The notes under the pieces are model-generated. The model did no database searches and was not told the origin of the DNA. It saw only the letters and a list, made by a program, of their open reading frames with translations. Source: Roseateles subflavus (GTDB lineage Bacteria > Pseudomonadota > Gammaproteobacteria > Burkholderiales > Burkholderiaceae_C). From it: a DNA stretch of 64,000 bases. Positions 24,782 through 35,283 of this stretch are shown one piece after another. Positions within the stretch are counted from its first letter, which is position 1. Every line of letters starts with the position of its first letter. The stretch is taken from positions 1,054,001 through 1,118,000 of the forward strand of contig NZ_JASVDS010000002.1 of NCBI RefSeq assembly GCF_030285365.1, read 5' to 3'. The translations under genes and the position numbers were made by a program.

Positions 24782-25993
24782 CTAGGCCAGAATCTCGACC
24801 GGTTGGGGGTGGCTCAGGAAGTCCGCGGGACTCGCGCTGCGTGCATAGGCGCCGGATTGGCCCACGATGACGTAGTCCCCGATTTGCGCCGCCGGCAGCG
24901 TGACGTCATCCGCGAGGCGGTCCAGCGGCGTGCACAGGCAGCCGACGACATGGCAGCGTTCGAGGTTCTCGCCGCCCATCCGGTTGCCGATCGCGACGGG
25001 GAAGTTCCGGCGCAGCACCTGCCCGAAGTTGCCCGAGGCTGCGAGGTGGTGGTGCAGGCCGCCGTCCGTGACGAGGAAGGTCTCGCCGCGCGACACCTTC
25101 TTGTCGACGACGCGGCAGACGTAGAGTCCGGCCTCGCCCACCAGGTAGCGACCGAACTCCAGCACCAGCCGCGTGCCCGGCAGCCGCTGGCGCAGCGGCT
25201 CGACCCAGTCCTGCATGGCCGCGCCGACGGCACCCACGTCCAGCGTGTGCTCGTTGTCGAAGTAGGGAATGCCGAAGCCGCCGCCCATGTTGACGAACTC
25301 GAGGTCCTGCGCGAGGTCGGCCAACTGGCTGACCAGTTCAGCGACATGGCGCTGGGCCGCGATGACGGTGCGGGAGTCCAGGCATTGCGATCCCCAGAAC
25401 ACGTGGAAGCCGACGAAGCGGAGCGCACGGTCCGCGATGTCGCGGAGCATGGCCGGCGCCTTCTCGGCATCGACGCCGAACTGCCGGGCGCCCCCACCCA
25501 TGCGCATGCCGCTGTTCACCGGCTGGAAGTCGGGGTTGATGCGCAGCGCCACGCGCGGCGTCACGCCGAGCTCCCGTCCGATGCGCTCCACGGCCTCCAG
25601 CTGGAACTGCGACTCCAGCGTCACGGTGACGCCCGCGCCCACGGCGCCCCGCAGGTCCTGGTCGGACTTCCCGGGGCCCGCCATGGAGATGTGACTCGCG
25701 GCCATGCCGGTGTCCAGCGCCATCCGCATCTCGCCGGCCGACGCGACGTCGAAGCCGTCGACCAGGGTCGACATGTGGTGGATCAGGGCCGGCATCGGGT
25801 TGGCCTTGATCGAGTAGTGGATCCGGATCGACGGGGCGAGCATCTGGCGCAGCAGCCTCACCCGCTCGGTCAGCTTGCTGCGGTCATAGACGAAGAAGGG
25901 CGTCTGGCCTGCCCGCTGGGCCAGACGCGCCAGGGGCAGGCCTCCGACCTGGAGGAGGCCCCCCGGGGCATTGAAGCTGTCGAGAACACTCAT
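24782..25993 (-). CDS. PLP-dependent decarboxylase, fold type III (exosortase-A-associated/BtrK-like)
   Basis: 403 residues of the diaminopimelate/ornithine decarboxylase superfamily. PLP Lys63 lies in HYSIKANPMP, phosphate binding in MGGGFGIPYF, and the dimer-interface Cys region is VVGCLCTPLDRLADD. VTDGGLHHHLAASGNFGQVL strongly resembles the decarboxylase family found with exosortase A (TIGR03099) and, more distantly, BtrK, which decarboxylates a glutamyl group held on an acyl carrier protein. With the ligase next door (4-bp overlap) and the operon's ACP, it may act on a carrier-bound amino acid. No exosortase is present here. Substrate not deducible. Confidence 0.82.
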   Translation of the reverse strand: MSVLDSFNAPGGLLQVGGLPLARLAQRAGQTPFFVYDRSKLTERVRLLRQMLAPSIRIHYSIKANPMPALIHHMSTLVDGFDVASAGEMRMALDTGMAASHISMAGPGKSDQDLRGAVGAGVTVTLESQFQLEAVERIGRELGVTPRVALRINPDFQPVNSGMRMGGGARQFGVDAEKAPAMLRDIADRALRFVGFHVFWGSQCLDSRTVIAAQRHVAELVSQLADLAQDLEFVNMGGGFGIPYFDNEHTLDVGAVGAAMQDWVEPLRQRLPGTRLVLEFGRYLVGEAGLYVCRVVDKKVSRGETFLVTDGGLHHHLAASGNFGQVLRRNFPVAIGNRMGGENLERCHVVGCLCTPLDRLADDVTLPAAQIGDYVIVGQSGAYARSASPADFLSHPQPVEILA

Positions 25994-27559
25994 GCGGACT
26001 CCTTGTCGCTGTAGATCGTCAGAAGAAGGGGACGGTCGAACTTGCCGTTCGGATTGCGGGGAATGGCGTCGCGGACATGGATGCTGTGGGGCACCATGTA
26101 GGGCGGCAGGCGGTCCTTGCAGTGCGCGAGGACGGCTGCGGGATCGGCGCCGAGGCCCGGCGCCGGGGCGATGACCAGCGCGATCACCTGGCCGAGGCGC
26201 TCGTCGGGGAGGCCCAGCGCCACCACCTCGCCGACGAGTCCGCTGGACAGCACGGCCTCCTCGACTTCCTCGGGGCTGACGCGGTAGCCCGAGGTCTTGA
26301 TCAGGCCGTCATTGCGCCCCACGAAATAGAGAAAGCCCTGGGCATCGCGCGTCACCAGATCGCCGGACCAGACGGCGCGCTCCGGCGGCGTGTCCGGCGA
26401 CAGCGGCGCTTCGGGCGAAGGGCGGAAGCGCAGTGCCGTTCGCTCGGGATCGCGCCAGTAGCCCCGGGTCACGAAGGCGCCGACATGAACGAGCTCGCCC
26501 ACCTCGTTCGCCGCGCAGGGGCTGCCGTCCGGGCGCACCACGAGGATGCGGGCGTTGGGTACGGCCTTGCCGATGGAATCGGGCCGGTCGGCGGCTTCCT
26601 TGGGGTCGAGGTAGGTGGAGCGGAAGGCCTCGGTCAGGCCGTACATCAGGTAGGGGCTGGCCTGCGGGAATCGCTGGCGCAGGCTCGCGAGGACCGGGCG
26701 GGGCATGCGACCCCCCGTGTTGGCGAAGTAGCGCAGATGCCGGGTGGCCGCCGCGGGCCAGGTCGCGCCGGCCAGCTGGATCCACAGCGGCGGCACGGCC
26801 GTGATGCCGGTGATGCGCTCGCGCTCGCACAGTTGCACCACGTCGCCGGGGGCGAGGTAGTTGAGCAGCACGACCGCGGCGCCCGCATGGAAGGCGGTCG
26901 TCAGCTGGCTCAGGCCGGCATCGAAGCTCAGCGGCAGGACCGAGAGAATGCGGTCGCCAGCATGGTTGCCGAGGTAGCTGGCGACGCTCCAGGCGCCCTC
27001 GAGCAGGTTGTGGTGCGTCAGCATGACGCCCTTGGGAAGACCGGTCGAGCCGGAGGTGTAGAGGATGGCGGCGAGGTCGCTGTCGATGGTGCCGTCGTCG
27101 TCGAGATCCAGGAGCGCGTGCTCATTCAGCGCGGACCACCGGCTGGTGATCGCCTGCGACAGCGTCACCGGCGGGCGCCGGACCTGGTCGACGAGAAACA
27201 CGTCCTTGAGATCGGCCAGTGCAGGATGTTCGCCCGCCAGCAGCGCCACGCGGGTGGCGGAGCTCACGAGGCTGCAGGCACCGCTGTCCCGCAGGATGTG
27301 CAGGACCTGGTCTGGCTTGAGCAGCGGATTGATGGGCACGCACACGCCGCCCGCCGCGGCGATGGCGAAGATCGCCTCGACGGTCTCCAGGCGCTTGTCG
27401 AGCAGCAGCGCCACCCGGTCGCCCCGCCGCACGCCGCGCTTGCGCAGGCCTGCGGCGGCACTCAGCACGTGCTTGCGCAGCGTGCCGTAGTCGATGCGAC
27501 GTTCGCCGTCCACGACGGCCTCCGCCTCAGGGGCGCGCGCGGCGCTGTGGCAGATGAGT

Positions 27560-27576
<17 letters not shown>
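25990..27576 (-). CDS. AMP-forming acyl/aminoacyl ligase (exosortase-A-associated ligase type)
   Basis: 528 residues of the ANL superfamily. The phosphate loop is YTSGSTGLPKGVMLTH, A5 is MYGLTEAFRSTY, A7-A8 are WSGDLVTRDAQGFLYFVGRN and DGLIKTSGYRVSPEEVEE, and the C-terminal catalytic Lys is in NPNGKFDRP. It should adenylate a carboxylate and pass it to CoA or, more likely here, to the operon's ACP. Overall it resembles ligases paired with TIGR03099 decarboxylases. It overlaps the MATE gene by 17 bp and the decarboxylase by 4 bp. Specificity cannot be read by eye. Confidence 0.82.
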
Positions 27577-29005
<1,429 letters not shown>

Positions 29006-29020
29006 CGGCTGACTCCCGAC

Positions 29021-29965
29021 TCAATGCTGCACGACGAGCGCACCGAAGCACCCCGCCAGGCCGCTGCTGAACAGCAGGTAGGTGCTGCCTTCCTGCTTGG
29101 GCTCGTTCAGGAAGTTGATGAAGGGGTCGCTGCCAAAGACATGACCCATCGGGCCGAAGTGGGCGGTCTGGAGCCGATCCTCCGGCAGGCGCAGCATGGA
29201 CAGCACCAGCTGCCAGCCCTGCAGGTTGACGTGGTTGGGCAGGATGCGCCGCAGGCTGCTCGCACGGACGCCCGCCTGATGGAGCGCCGCACGCATGGTG
29301 GCGAAGCAGGACCAGTGGTACTTCTCGTCCGGCACCAACTCGTGGTTCTCGTCGGTGCCGCGGAAGAAGCGGCCATCCGTGAAGAAGTGACTGCCCTTCA
29401 CCTGGTTGCGGGCCGCGTCGCGCTCGACCACGAAGGCGCTGGCCCCGTCGCTGTGAATCGAGAGATCGAGAATGCCGCGGATGCCGTCGGCCGCCACGCC
29501 CATGAGATCCACCGACACGATCACCGCGCGCCGCAGGTGGGCATGGCGCGCCATCATCTGCCGGGCGAGCCGGATCGCGAGCATCGGCGACACGCAGTTC
29601 TGCTGCGCCACGGAGAAGCACAGCGCCTGGTCGAGCCCGCAGGCGGCCTTGATGAAGCCCACGGTGCTCGTGGGCGGGGGTGCGATGCTGCTCTGGACCG
29701 TGTGGGTGTAGATCAGCAGATCCACGCTGGCCGGGGCGAGGCGGGCCTGCGTCAGGAGCTGGCGGACGGCCTTGATGCCCATGTCCACCGGCGACTGCGA
29801 CATCGCGTCGTGGAACTGGCGAACGCCGTTGGCCCGCATGGCATCGATGCGCTGCTGCGGCTGCCCGGTCCGCCGCCCCCATTCCTCGACGGAGACCACT
29901 CGCTCGGGCAGGTAGCAGGCCACGTCGGGGATGCCGACGGCGGGAAGGGTGTCAATGGCTTGCAT
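29021..29965 (-). CDS. KAS III-like protein B (Cys-His-Asp triad)
   Basis: 314 residues. The nucleophile is Cys124 (FSVAQQNCVSPMLAIRLA), His245 lies in ILPNHVNLQG, and the usual catalytic Asn loop is replaced by GPMGHVFGSD with D280, 35 residues after H245. A Cys-His-Asp arrangement is known from CerJ-type KAS III homologues, which transfer acyl groups to make esters rather than carbon-carbon bonds. That this enzyme does the same is inference. ATG 29965 follows GAGGAG and overlaps the stop of protein A by 14 bp, suggesting an A-B complex. It looks the most likely of the four to be catalytically competent. Confidence 0.82.
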   Translation of the reverse strand: MQAIDTLPAVGIPDVACYLPERVVSVEEWGRRTGQPQQRIDAMRANGVRQFHDAMSQSPVDMGIKAVRQLLTQARLAPASVDLLIYTHTVQSSIAPPPTSTVGFIKAACGLDQALCFSVAQQNCVSPMLAIRLARQMMARHAHLRRAVIVSVDLMGVAADGIRGILDLSIHSDGASAFVVERDAARNQVKGSHFFTDGRFFRGTDENHELVPDEKYHWSCFATMRAALHQAGVRASSLRRILPNHVNLQGWQLVLSMLRLPEDRLQTAHFGPMGHVFGSDPFINFLNEPKQEGSTYLLFSSGLAGCFGALVVQH

Positions 29966-31007
29966 GAGGGGGCTCCTCGTCGGCGAACTCGAGCACGGCG
30001 CAGGCGAGGGCTCCCTCGAATCCCGCGCCCCACAGCAGCATCCGGTCTCCGGCTCTCGCCGTCGCGTGCTGCAGCAGGCGGTGCATGCGGACGGGCGCTT
30101 CGGCCGAACACAGATAGCCGCCGTCCAGGATGTCCGCCGGGCCGCGCCAGGCCGAACGGAGGCCGCAGCGCCTGCGCAGGCGGCTCGTGAGGTCCCGGCA
30201 CATGTCATGGGGCACCAGCACGTCGATGTCCCGGGGCAGACACTGCGCGTCGCGCAGGGTCTCCGAGACGAGGGCGCACAGGCCGTCGAGGTCCGGGCCG
30301 AGTGGCGCCTCGTTCAGCAGATGGCGGTAGACCTCGCCGACCGGAGGCGGGGTCACCACGCGGATGGCTCGCAGCAGCCACCCGCTGCGGCAACCGCGCT
30401 GCAGCAGCACGGCGCCTGCTCCGTCGCCGAGCACGGCCGTGGTGCCCAGGAGCCGGGTGTACGGCTGCGTCCAGCGCTCCGCGGCCGCGACCACCACCTG
30501 CCCCTCGGTGCCGGTACTCAGTAGATCAGCGGCGATCGACAGGCCCAGCAGGAAAGTGGCGCCCTGCAGTTGCCCGATCGCGAAGGGCACCTGTCCCTGG
30601 CGCAACTCCGCCTGCAGGCGGCAGGCGGCGGACACTGTCACATCGTTCTCCAGGCACGTGTGGCAGACGACGAAGGTGTCGACCTGCGGCACCGGCGCCT
30701 CGCTGCCCGGATGCAGGAGCTCCCGGGTGACGCGCAGCAGCATCTCGGAGACTTCCATCGAAGCTTCCTCCGCGACGGCGGACACCCCGGTGCAGCGCTC
30801 GATCGTCCCGGCGGTCAGCCGGGCGCGCGCCGTATCCATCGCGGCCATGGAGATGCCGTGCATCTGCAGGTTCTCCTCGAAGCAGGCGTTGATGAAGCGG
30901 GCCCGGCGGGTGGCCGGCTCCGTGCGCCGGGCGGCGAGAAGCTGCGGCAGGCTGCGGGAGGCGATCGGCACGTAGGCGGACGAGGCGACGATGCCGATGT
31001 CACTCAT
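29952..31007 (-). CDS. KAS III-like protein A lacking the active-site Cys
   Basis: 351 residues. The thiolase fold is recognisable from TFVVCHTCLENDVTVSAACR, AVLGDGAGAVLLQRG and the C-terminal LLWGAGFEGALACAVLEF. At the nucleophile elbow the sequence is IGQLQGATFLLG, so the Cys is replaced by Gly at about 149, and the His loop is also changed (GGYLCSAE where B has GHVFGSD). It is probably non-catalytic or uses other chemistry, recalling the PqsB subunit that pairs with catalytic PqsC. It overlaps the ACP gene by 8 bp and protein B by 14 bp. Confidence 0.75.
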   Translation of the reverse strand: MSDIGIVASSAYVPIASRSLPQLLAARRTEPATRRARFINACFEENLQMHGISMAAMDTARARLTAGTIERCTGVSAVAEEASMEVSEMLLRVTRELLHPGSEAPVPQVDTFVVCHTCLENDVTVSAACRLQAELRQGQVPFAIGQLQGATFLLGLSIAADLLSTGTEGQVVVAAAERWTQPYTRLLGTTAVLGDGAGAVLLQRGCRSGWLLRAIRVVTPPPVGEVYRHLLNEAPLGPDLDGLCALVSETLRDAQCLPRDIDVLVPHDMCRDLTSRLRRRCGLRSAWRGPADILDGGYLCSAEAPVRMHRLLQHATARAGDRMLLWGAGFEGALACAVLEFADEEPPHASH

Positions 31008-31263
31008 GGGTCAGCTTCCGCTGGATGAAGTCGACGAGGCGGCTGAAGCGGGTGAAGAGGTCGGCCGAGAGCTCCTCGGGCATCAGCATCAGGCCGAAGC
31101 GTTCCTCGATGCGCAGGACCAGCTCCGTCATGTTCATGGAGTCGATGCCGACGTCGAACAGATTGGTGTCCTCGTTGACGAGGTCGGTCTCGGAATTCCC
31201 TTGCGCCAGCCCGCTCAGGCAAGCCTTGAGGGTGTGGCTGATATCGGTGGTGCTCGTGCTCAT
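31000..31263 (-). CDS. Acyl carrier protein of the biosynthetic operon
   Basis: 87 residues, acidic and helical, with the phosphopantetheine attachment site DVGIDSMNMTEL (Ser42). DSM instead of DSL and the C-terminal RLVDFIQRKL are typical of dedicated carrier proteins rather than fatty-acid AcpP. It is the first gene after the lux-box-like dyad and overlaps the next gene by 8 bp. It is the likely carrier on which the AMP ligase, PLP decarboxylase and KAS III-like proteins act. ATG 31263 is preceded by a weak GAAACG site; the family start matches. Confidence 0.88.
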   Translation of the reverse strand: MSTSTTDISHTLKACLSGLAQGNSETDLVNEDTNLFDVGIDSMNMTELVLRIEERFGLMLMPEELSADLFTRFSRLVDFIQRKLTHE

Positions 31264-31325
31264 CAGGCGTTTCTCCTATGGGTGACTGCGGGTGCCCGGC
31301 CCGGTGGTGTTCAGAGGGCAGGGCC

Positions 31326-31373
31326 AGTCTAGGAAGGCGTCCGGGTCGACAACACCTCTCAAGGCAGAGAGGT
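31326..31373 (-). promoter_or_regulatory. lux-box-like palindrome and -10 candidate before the biosynthetic operon
   Basis: ACCTCTCAAGGCAGAGAGGT (31354-31373) has 7-bp perfect arms and the CT-N12-AG core of LuxR-family boxes. After 22 bp on the minus strand comes TAGACT (31331-31326), nearly the same spacing as at luxI (21 bp). The predicted transcript starts about 55-60 bp before the ACP gene. This makes the whole operon a candidate target of the LuxR at 20118. Confidence 0.65.
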
Positions 31374-31700
31374 CGGGGCGACGGCCCGTTGTCACGGGGG
31401 GTGCGGCGTTGACGGGGGAGTCGGCGAGCGATCGATGATCTGACAAGGACGATCGACTAACGAATTAGGTGAGCGTCCACAAGTTGGGAGGCGGCGATGC
31501 TGTGGGGGAGGGGATTGCAGGCCGGCAGCCTGGGGCGGAGGCCCCATCGAGGGGGTGTGTCTGGCGGCTCGGCACCGGCGCACCGATGGCGCCGAGGGCT
31601 GCTGCGGAGGCCGCTCAGTTCGCGCGAGGTCGCGCGAGGAGGCCGTCGCCGCATCGCGCGGGGACGGCCTCGAGGGCGCACGGTGATGCGCCCGGAAGGA
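31374..31700. other. Gene-free junction at the yicC end of the accessory block
   Basis: I see no supported gene in these 327 bp. Open frames here are G+C-driven. It contains the spaced inverted repeat listed at 31637-31669 and a short direct repeat CGCGCGAGG (31620s-31630s). No integrase, IS end or att-like match to the 7.1-7.5 kb junction was found by eye. Confidence 0.5.
31637..31669 (-). terminator. 9-bp inverted repeat after yicC, possible terminator
   Basis: GAGGCCGTC (31637-31645) and GACGGCCTC (31661-31669) pair perfectly around a 15-nt loop, 32 bp beyond the yicC stop on the minus strand. There is no U tract, so a Rho-assisted or simple barrier role is possible. Confidence 0.35.
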
Positions 31701-32612
31701 TCACTCGAGGTTCTGTACCTGCTCGCGCATCTGCTCGATGGCGACCTTCATCTCCACCGACACGGCGGTCAGGTCGAGTGCTGCGGATTTCGAGCCGAGC
31801 GTGTTGGCTTCGCGGTGCAGCTCCTGGATCAGGAAGTCCAGACGCTTGCCGACCTCGCCGCCCTTCTTGAGGAGACGGCTGATCTCTTCCAGGTGCGCCC
31901 GCAGCCGCGCCAGCTCTTCCGCCACGTCGATGCGGATGGCATAGGCCGCGGCCTCGTTGAGCGCACGCTCGCGCAGGGCCTCTTCCGGGAGGGTCTGGGC
32001 CGCCCCGGTGCTGGCCAGCGCTTCCTGCCAGCGTTCCAGGAATCGCTGCTGCTGGCGCTGCACCACGGCGGGCACGAGCGGCTCCGCCTGGTCGGCGAGC
32101 TGGCGCAGCGTGGCGACGCGCTCCAGAAGGATGGCGACCAGCTTCTCGCCCTCACGCTCCCGAGCCTCCACCAGCCCCTCGACACAGCGGCGGGCTGCAT
32201 CGAGCGTGGCCTCGTCGAGCTTCTCGGCAGGGGCGCCACCCCGGCACCACTGCAGGACCTCATGGACCGTCAGACCCTGCGCCTTGGGCAACCAGGTCTG
32301 CACGGTGCCCTCGAGCCGGGCCAGGCGGTTGAGCTGATCGGGCTGCGGATGAGGCCACCCGTTGTCAGCATCTCGTTGCGTGTTGATACGAATCTCGATC
32401 TTGCCGCGCTTGATGTGTTGCCCGACGATGTCACGCAATGCGGGTTCAAGACCCCGCAGGTCTTCTGGCATGCGGAAACTGAGATCGAGGAAACGCCCAT
32501 TGACGGAACGGGCCTCCACGCTCACGCTGGCAGCGGATTGGACGCCGGTTTCGGGGTGTGGGACGGGTTGCGCACAGGCGCTGGCGTAACCCGTCATGCT
32601 GTAAACTGGCAT
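31701..32612 (-). CDS. yicC: YicC family endoribonuclease/adaptor
   Basis: 303 residues. It begins with the family pattern YSMTGYASA, then SVEARSVNGRFLDLSFRMPE and GKIEIRINTQRDA, and ends in the conserved DUF1732 tail ELHREANTLGSKSAALDLTA. E. coli YicC is a ribonuclease involved in small-RNA (RyhB) turnover. ATG 32612 was chosen, but MTGYA at 32597 is possible since neither has a clear ribosome site. It is divergent from the kinase at 32644. In relatives it precedes gmk; here accessory DNA follows it. Confidence 0.9.
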   Translation of the reverse strand: MPVYSMTGYASACAQPVPHPETGVQSAASVSVEARSVNGRFLDLSFRMPEDLRGLEPALRDIVGQHIKRGKIEIRINTQRDADNGWPHPQPDQLNRLARLEGTVQTWLPKAQGLTVHEVLQWCRGGAPAEKLDEATLDAARRCVEGLVEAREREGEKLVAILLERVATLRQLADQAEPLVPAVVQRQQQRFLERWQEALASTGAAQTLPEEALRERALNEAAAYAIRIDVAEELARLRAHLEEISRLLKKGGEVGKRLDFLIQELHREANTLGSKSAALDLTAVSVEMKVAIEQMREQVQNLE

Positions 32613-32643
32613 GAGCTATCGGTGGAGCAAGCAAAACTCGATT

Positions 32644-33612
32644 ATGTCAAAGCCGAAACCGGCGCCTTTGCCTGCGGGAACCGTGGTCGGGGGCTACCAG
32701 ATTGTCAAGAAACTGGCGGCAGGCGGCTTCGGCGTGGTCTATCTCGCTGAAGACCCTGACCACCACCTTGTTGCCGTCAAGGAGTACCTGCCTGCCTCTC
32801 TCGCCGAGCGCTCGCCGGGCGAATTGACGCCGCGCGTCAAGCCCGAGAAGCAGCCGCTCTACCGCCTGGGGCTGCGCAGCTTCTTCGAGGAAGGGCGCTC
32901 TCTCGCGCAGATTTCGCACCCCAGTGTGGTTTCGGTGCTGAATTTCCTTCGCGAGAACGAAACCGTCTACATGGTCATGAACTACCTGCAGGGGGACACC
33001 CTGCAGGACTTCATCGTGACGGCCCGCGACCTCAAGCGGGACAAGGTCTTCCGCGAATCCACCATCCGCTCGCTGTTCGACGAGATCCTCAAGGGCCTGC
33101 GCATCGTGCACCAGCACAAGATGCTGCACCTGGACATCAAGCCGGCGAACATCTTCATCACCAACGACAACAAGGCGGTGCTGCTGGACTTCGGCGCGGC
33201 CCGCGAAGTGCTTTCCAAGGAAGGCAACTTCATCCGCCCCATGTACACCCCGGGCTTTGCCGCGCCGGAGATGTACCGGCGGGATGGGTCCCTGGGTCCC
33301 TGGACCGACATCTACGCCATTGGCGCCTGCATCTACGCCTGCATGCAGGGGTATCCGCCCAATGACGCCCCCCAGCGTCTCGAAAAAGACCGCCTCAGCC
33401 TCAGCCTTTCGCGCCTGCGCAACGTGTATTCGGACAACCTCATCGAAGTCACCGAATGGTGCATGTCCCTGGACCCCCTGTCCCGCCCGCAAAGCGTGTT
33501 TGCGCTGCAGAAGGAGCTGGCACGGGAAACCGAGCGTCGCTACACGAAGCTGAGCTTCAGTGAACGCCTCAAGCTCCAGCTGGAGAACCTCAAGACCGGA
33601 GCCAAGGCGTGA
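32644..33612 (+). CDS. Eukaryotic-type serine/threonine protein kinase
   Basis: 322 residues. The glycine loop is KLAAGGFGVVYLAED, the ATP Lys is in LVAVKEYLPASL, the catalytic loop is HLDIKPANIF (HLD for HRD), the magnesium loop LLDFGAAR, and TPGFAAPEMY is the activation-segment end. There is no transmembrane segment or PASTA repeat, so it is cytoplasmic. The start was set at ATG 32644 because the family begins just before the kinase core; ATG 32611 is an in-frame alternative that overlaps the divergent yicC start. The stop overlaps the GTG of a PP2C phosphatase, giving a matched kinase/phosphatase pair. Confidence 0.88.
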   Translation: MSKPKPAPLPAGTVVGGYQIVKKLAAGGFGVVYLAEDPDHHLVAVKEYLPASLAERSPGELTPRVKPEKQPLYRLGLRSFFEEGRSLAQISHPSVVSVLNFLRENETVYMVMNYLQGDTLQDFIVTARDLKRDKVFRESTIRSLFDEILKGLRIVHQHKMLHLDIKPANIFITNDNKAVLLDFGAAREVLSKEGNFIRPMYTPGFAAPEMYRRDGSLGPWTDIYAIGACIYACMQGYPPNDAPQRLEKDRLSLSLSRLRNVYSDNLIEVTEWCMSLDPLSRPQSVFALQKELARETERRYTKLSFSERLKLQLENLKTGAKA

Positions 33613-34514
33613 AATTCGGCGTCTACCAAGTGAGTCGCCGCGGCGGTCGCGAGAAGAACGAAGACCGCATGGGCTATTGCTACACCCGCGATGCGGGCCT
33701 GTTCGTCCTGGCGGACGGCATGGGCGGGCATCCCGAGGGTGAGGTGGCGGCGCAGATGGCCCTGGTGACCGTGGCCAGCATGTTCCAGCGCGAGGCCCAG
33801 CCCGTGCTGAAGAACCCCACGCAGTTCCTGGACGACGCCGTCCAGATCGCCCACCAGCAGCTGCTGCGCTACAGCCAGGAGAAGGGCCTGCCGGACACCC
33901 CGCGGACCACCATCGTGGCCTGCGTGATGCAGCGGGGCGTCGCCTACTGGGCGCATTGCGGGGACTCGCGTCTTTACATGCTGCGCAACGGCGAGCTGAT
34001 GGCCCGCACGCGTGACCACTCCTACAGCGAGCTGCAGGAGGCCCTTGGCCGCCATGCCGCCCAGGGCAGCGAGCGTTTCAACCGCAACGTGCTCTTCACC
34101 TGCCTGGGCAGCCCGGGCAAGCCGATGGTGGACATCTGCGGCCCCATTCCCCTCGAGGCCGGTGACCGCATCCTGCTGTGCTCCGACGGCCTGTGGAGCA
34201 CCGTGGCGGACACCAGCATCGCCCAGTACCTCTCGGCCCGCATCATTTCCGATGCCGTGCCGGAACTGGTGGAGCAGGCGCTGCGCAATGGCGGCGCGCG
34301 CTGTGACAACGTGACCGCCCTGGCCGTGGAATGGGAGGGCGACGAACAGGAAGCCCTGGACTCCATCTCCACCGAAGGCCTGGACGAAGACTCCTTCGCC
34401 TCCACCATCCAGGCGCGCGGCGAGGCCGGCGCCGAGCTGAGCGAAGCCGAGATCGAGAACAGCGTGCGCGAGATCCAGGAAGCGATCCGCCGCGCCGGCA
34501 AGAAACAAGCCTGA
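33609..34514 (+). CDS. PP2C-family serine/threonine phosphatase
   Basis: 301 residues. The metal motifs are [69 protein letters not shown] and [15 protein letters not shown], the full PP2C aspartate set. An acidic C-terminal extension of about 50 residues (from EGDEQEALD) follows the domain. GTG 33609 overlaps the kinase stop (GTGA), so the two are translationally coupled and probably reverse each other's action. It lies just upstream of rph in the same direction. Confidence 0.88.
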   Translation: MKFGVYQVSRRGGREKNEDRMGYCYTRDAGLFVLADGMGGHPEGEVAAQMALVTVASMFQREAQPVLKNPTQFLDDAVQIAHQQLLRYSQEKGLPDTPRTTIVACVMQRGVAYWAHCGDSRLYMLRNGELMARTRDHSYSELQEALGRHAAQGSERFNRNVLFTCLGSPGKPMVDICGPIPLEAGDRILLCSDGLWSTVADTSIAQYLSARIISDAVPELVEQALRNGGARCDNVTALAVEWEGDEQEALDSISTEGLDEDSFASTIQARGEAGAELSEAEIENSVREIQEAIRRAGKKQA

Positions 34515-34525
34515 AAGGTTTCCCC

Positions 34526-35260
34526 ATGACTGCGACTTTCCGACGCGCCGACGAGCGCGCCGCGGATGCTTTGCGCCCGGTGCGCATCACCCGCCAGTAC
34601 ACCCGCTATGCCGAAGGCTCGGTGCTGATCGAGTTCGGCAACACCAAGGTGCTGTGCACGGCCTCCGTCGAGGAACGGGTGCCGCCGCACAAGAAGGGCT
34701 CCGGCGAGGGCTGGGTGACGGCCGAGTACGGCATGCTGCCCCGCGCCACGCACACCCGCGGTGACCGTGAAGCGGCGCGCGGCAAGCAGAGCGGCCGCAC
34801 GCAGGAGATCCAGCGCCTGATCGGGCGCTCGCTGCGCTGCGTCTTTGACCTCGCCGCGCTGGGCGAGCGCACCATCCACCTCGATTGCGACGTGATCCAG
34901 GCGGACGGCGGCACCCGCACGGCCGCCATCACCGGTGCCTATGTGGCGGCTCACGACGCCGTGAGCTGGCTGCTGGCCCAGAGCAAGATCTCGCGCTCCC
35001 CGATCAAGGACGCCGTGGCCGCGATTTCCGTGGGCATCGTGGAAGGCACGCCGCTGCTGGACCTGGAATACACCGAAGACTCCGCCTGCGACACCGACAT
35101 GAACGTCGTGATGACCGGCGGCGGGGGCTTCGTCGAGCTGCAGGGCACGGCGGAAGGCGCCGCGTTCAGCCGCGCCGAGATGAATGCGCTGATGGACCTG
35201 GCGGACAAGGGCATCGGCGAGCTGCTGGCAGCGCAGCGCCAGGCCCTGGGCCTGGTCTGA
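34526..35260 (+). CDS. rph: Ribonuclease PH
   Basis: 244 residues beginning [59 protein letters not shown] and [20 protein letters not shown] are hallmarks of this phosphorolytic 3'-5' exonuclease that trims tRNA precursors. ATG 34526 follows GAAAGG; the frame is open further upstream through the phosphatase gene without meaning. It is full length, without the frameshift known in some E. coli strains. rdgB follows by 23 bp. Confidence 0.95.
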   Translation: MTATFRRADERAADALRPVRITRQYTRYAEGSVLIEFGNTKVLCTASVEERVPPHKKGSGEGWVTAEYGMLPRATHTRGDREAARGKQSGRTQEIQRLIGRSLRCVFDLAALGERTIHLDCDVIQADGGTRTAAITGAYVAAHDAVSWLLAQSKISRSPIKDAVAAISVGIVEGTPLLDLEYTEDSACDTDMNVVMTGGGGFVELQGTAEGAAFSRAEMNALMDLADKGIGELLAAQRQALGLV

Positions 35261-35283
35261 GCGGACAGGGCGGGGAGCGGACG

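Noticed and set aside
23648-26014. A 788-codon open frame on the plus strand opposite the decarboxylase and dehydrogenase-like genes
   Set aside because: Composition (Arg/Gln/Gly/His-rich, no motifs) is that of a shadow frame, and the minus-strand genes have clear active-site motifs and coupled starts.
34331-35260. A longer N-terminal form of RNase PH starting at 34331
   Set aside because: The extra 65 codons overlap the phosphatase gene and have no similarity; ATG 34526 has a ribosome site and the family start.
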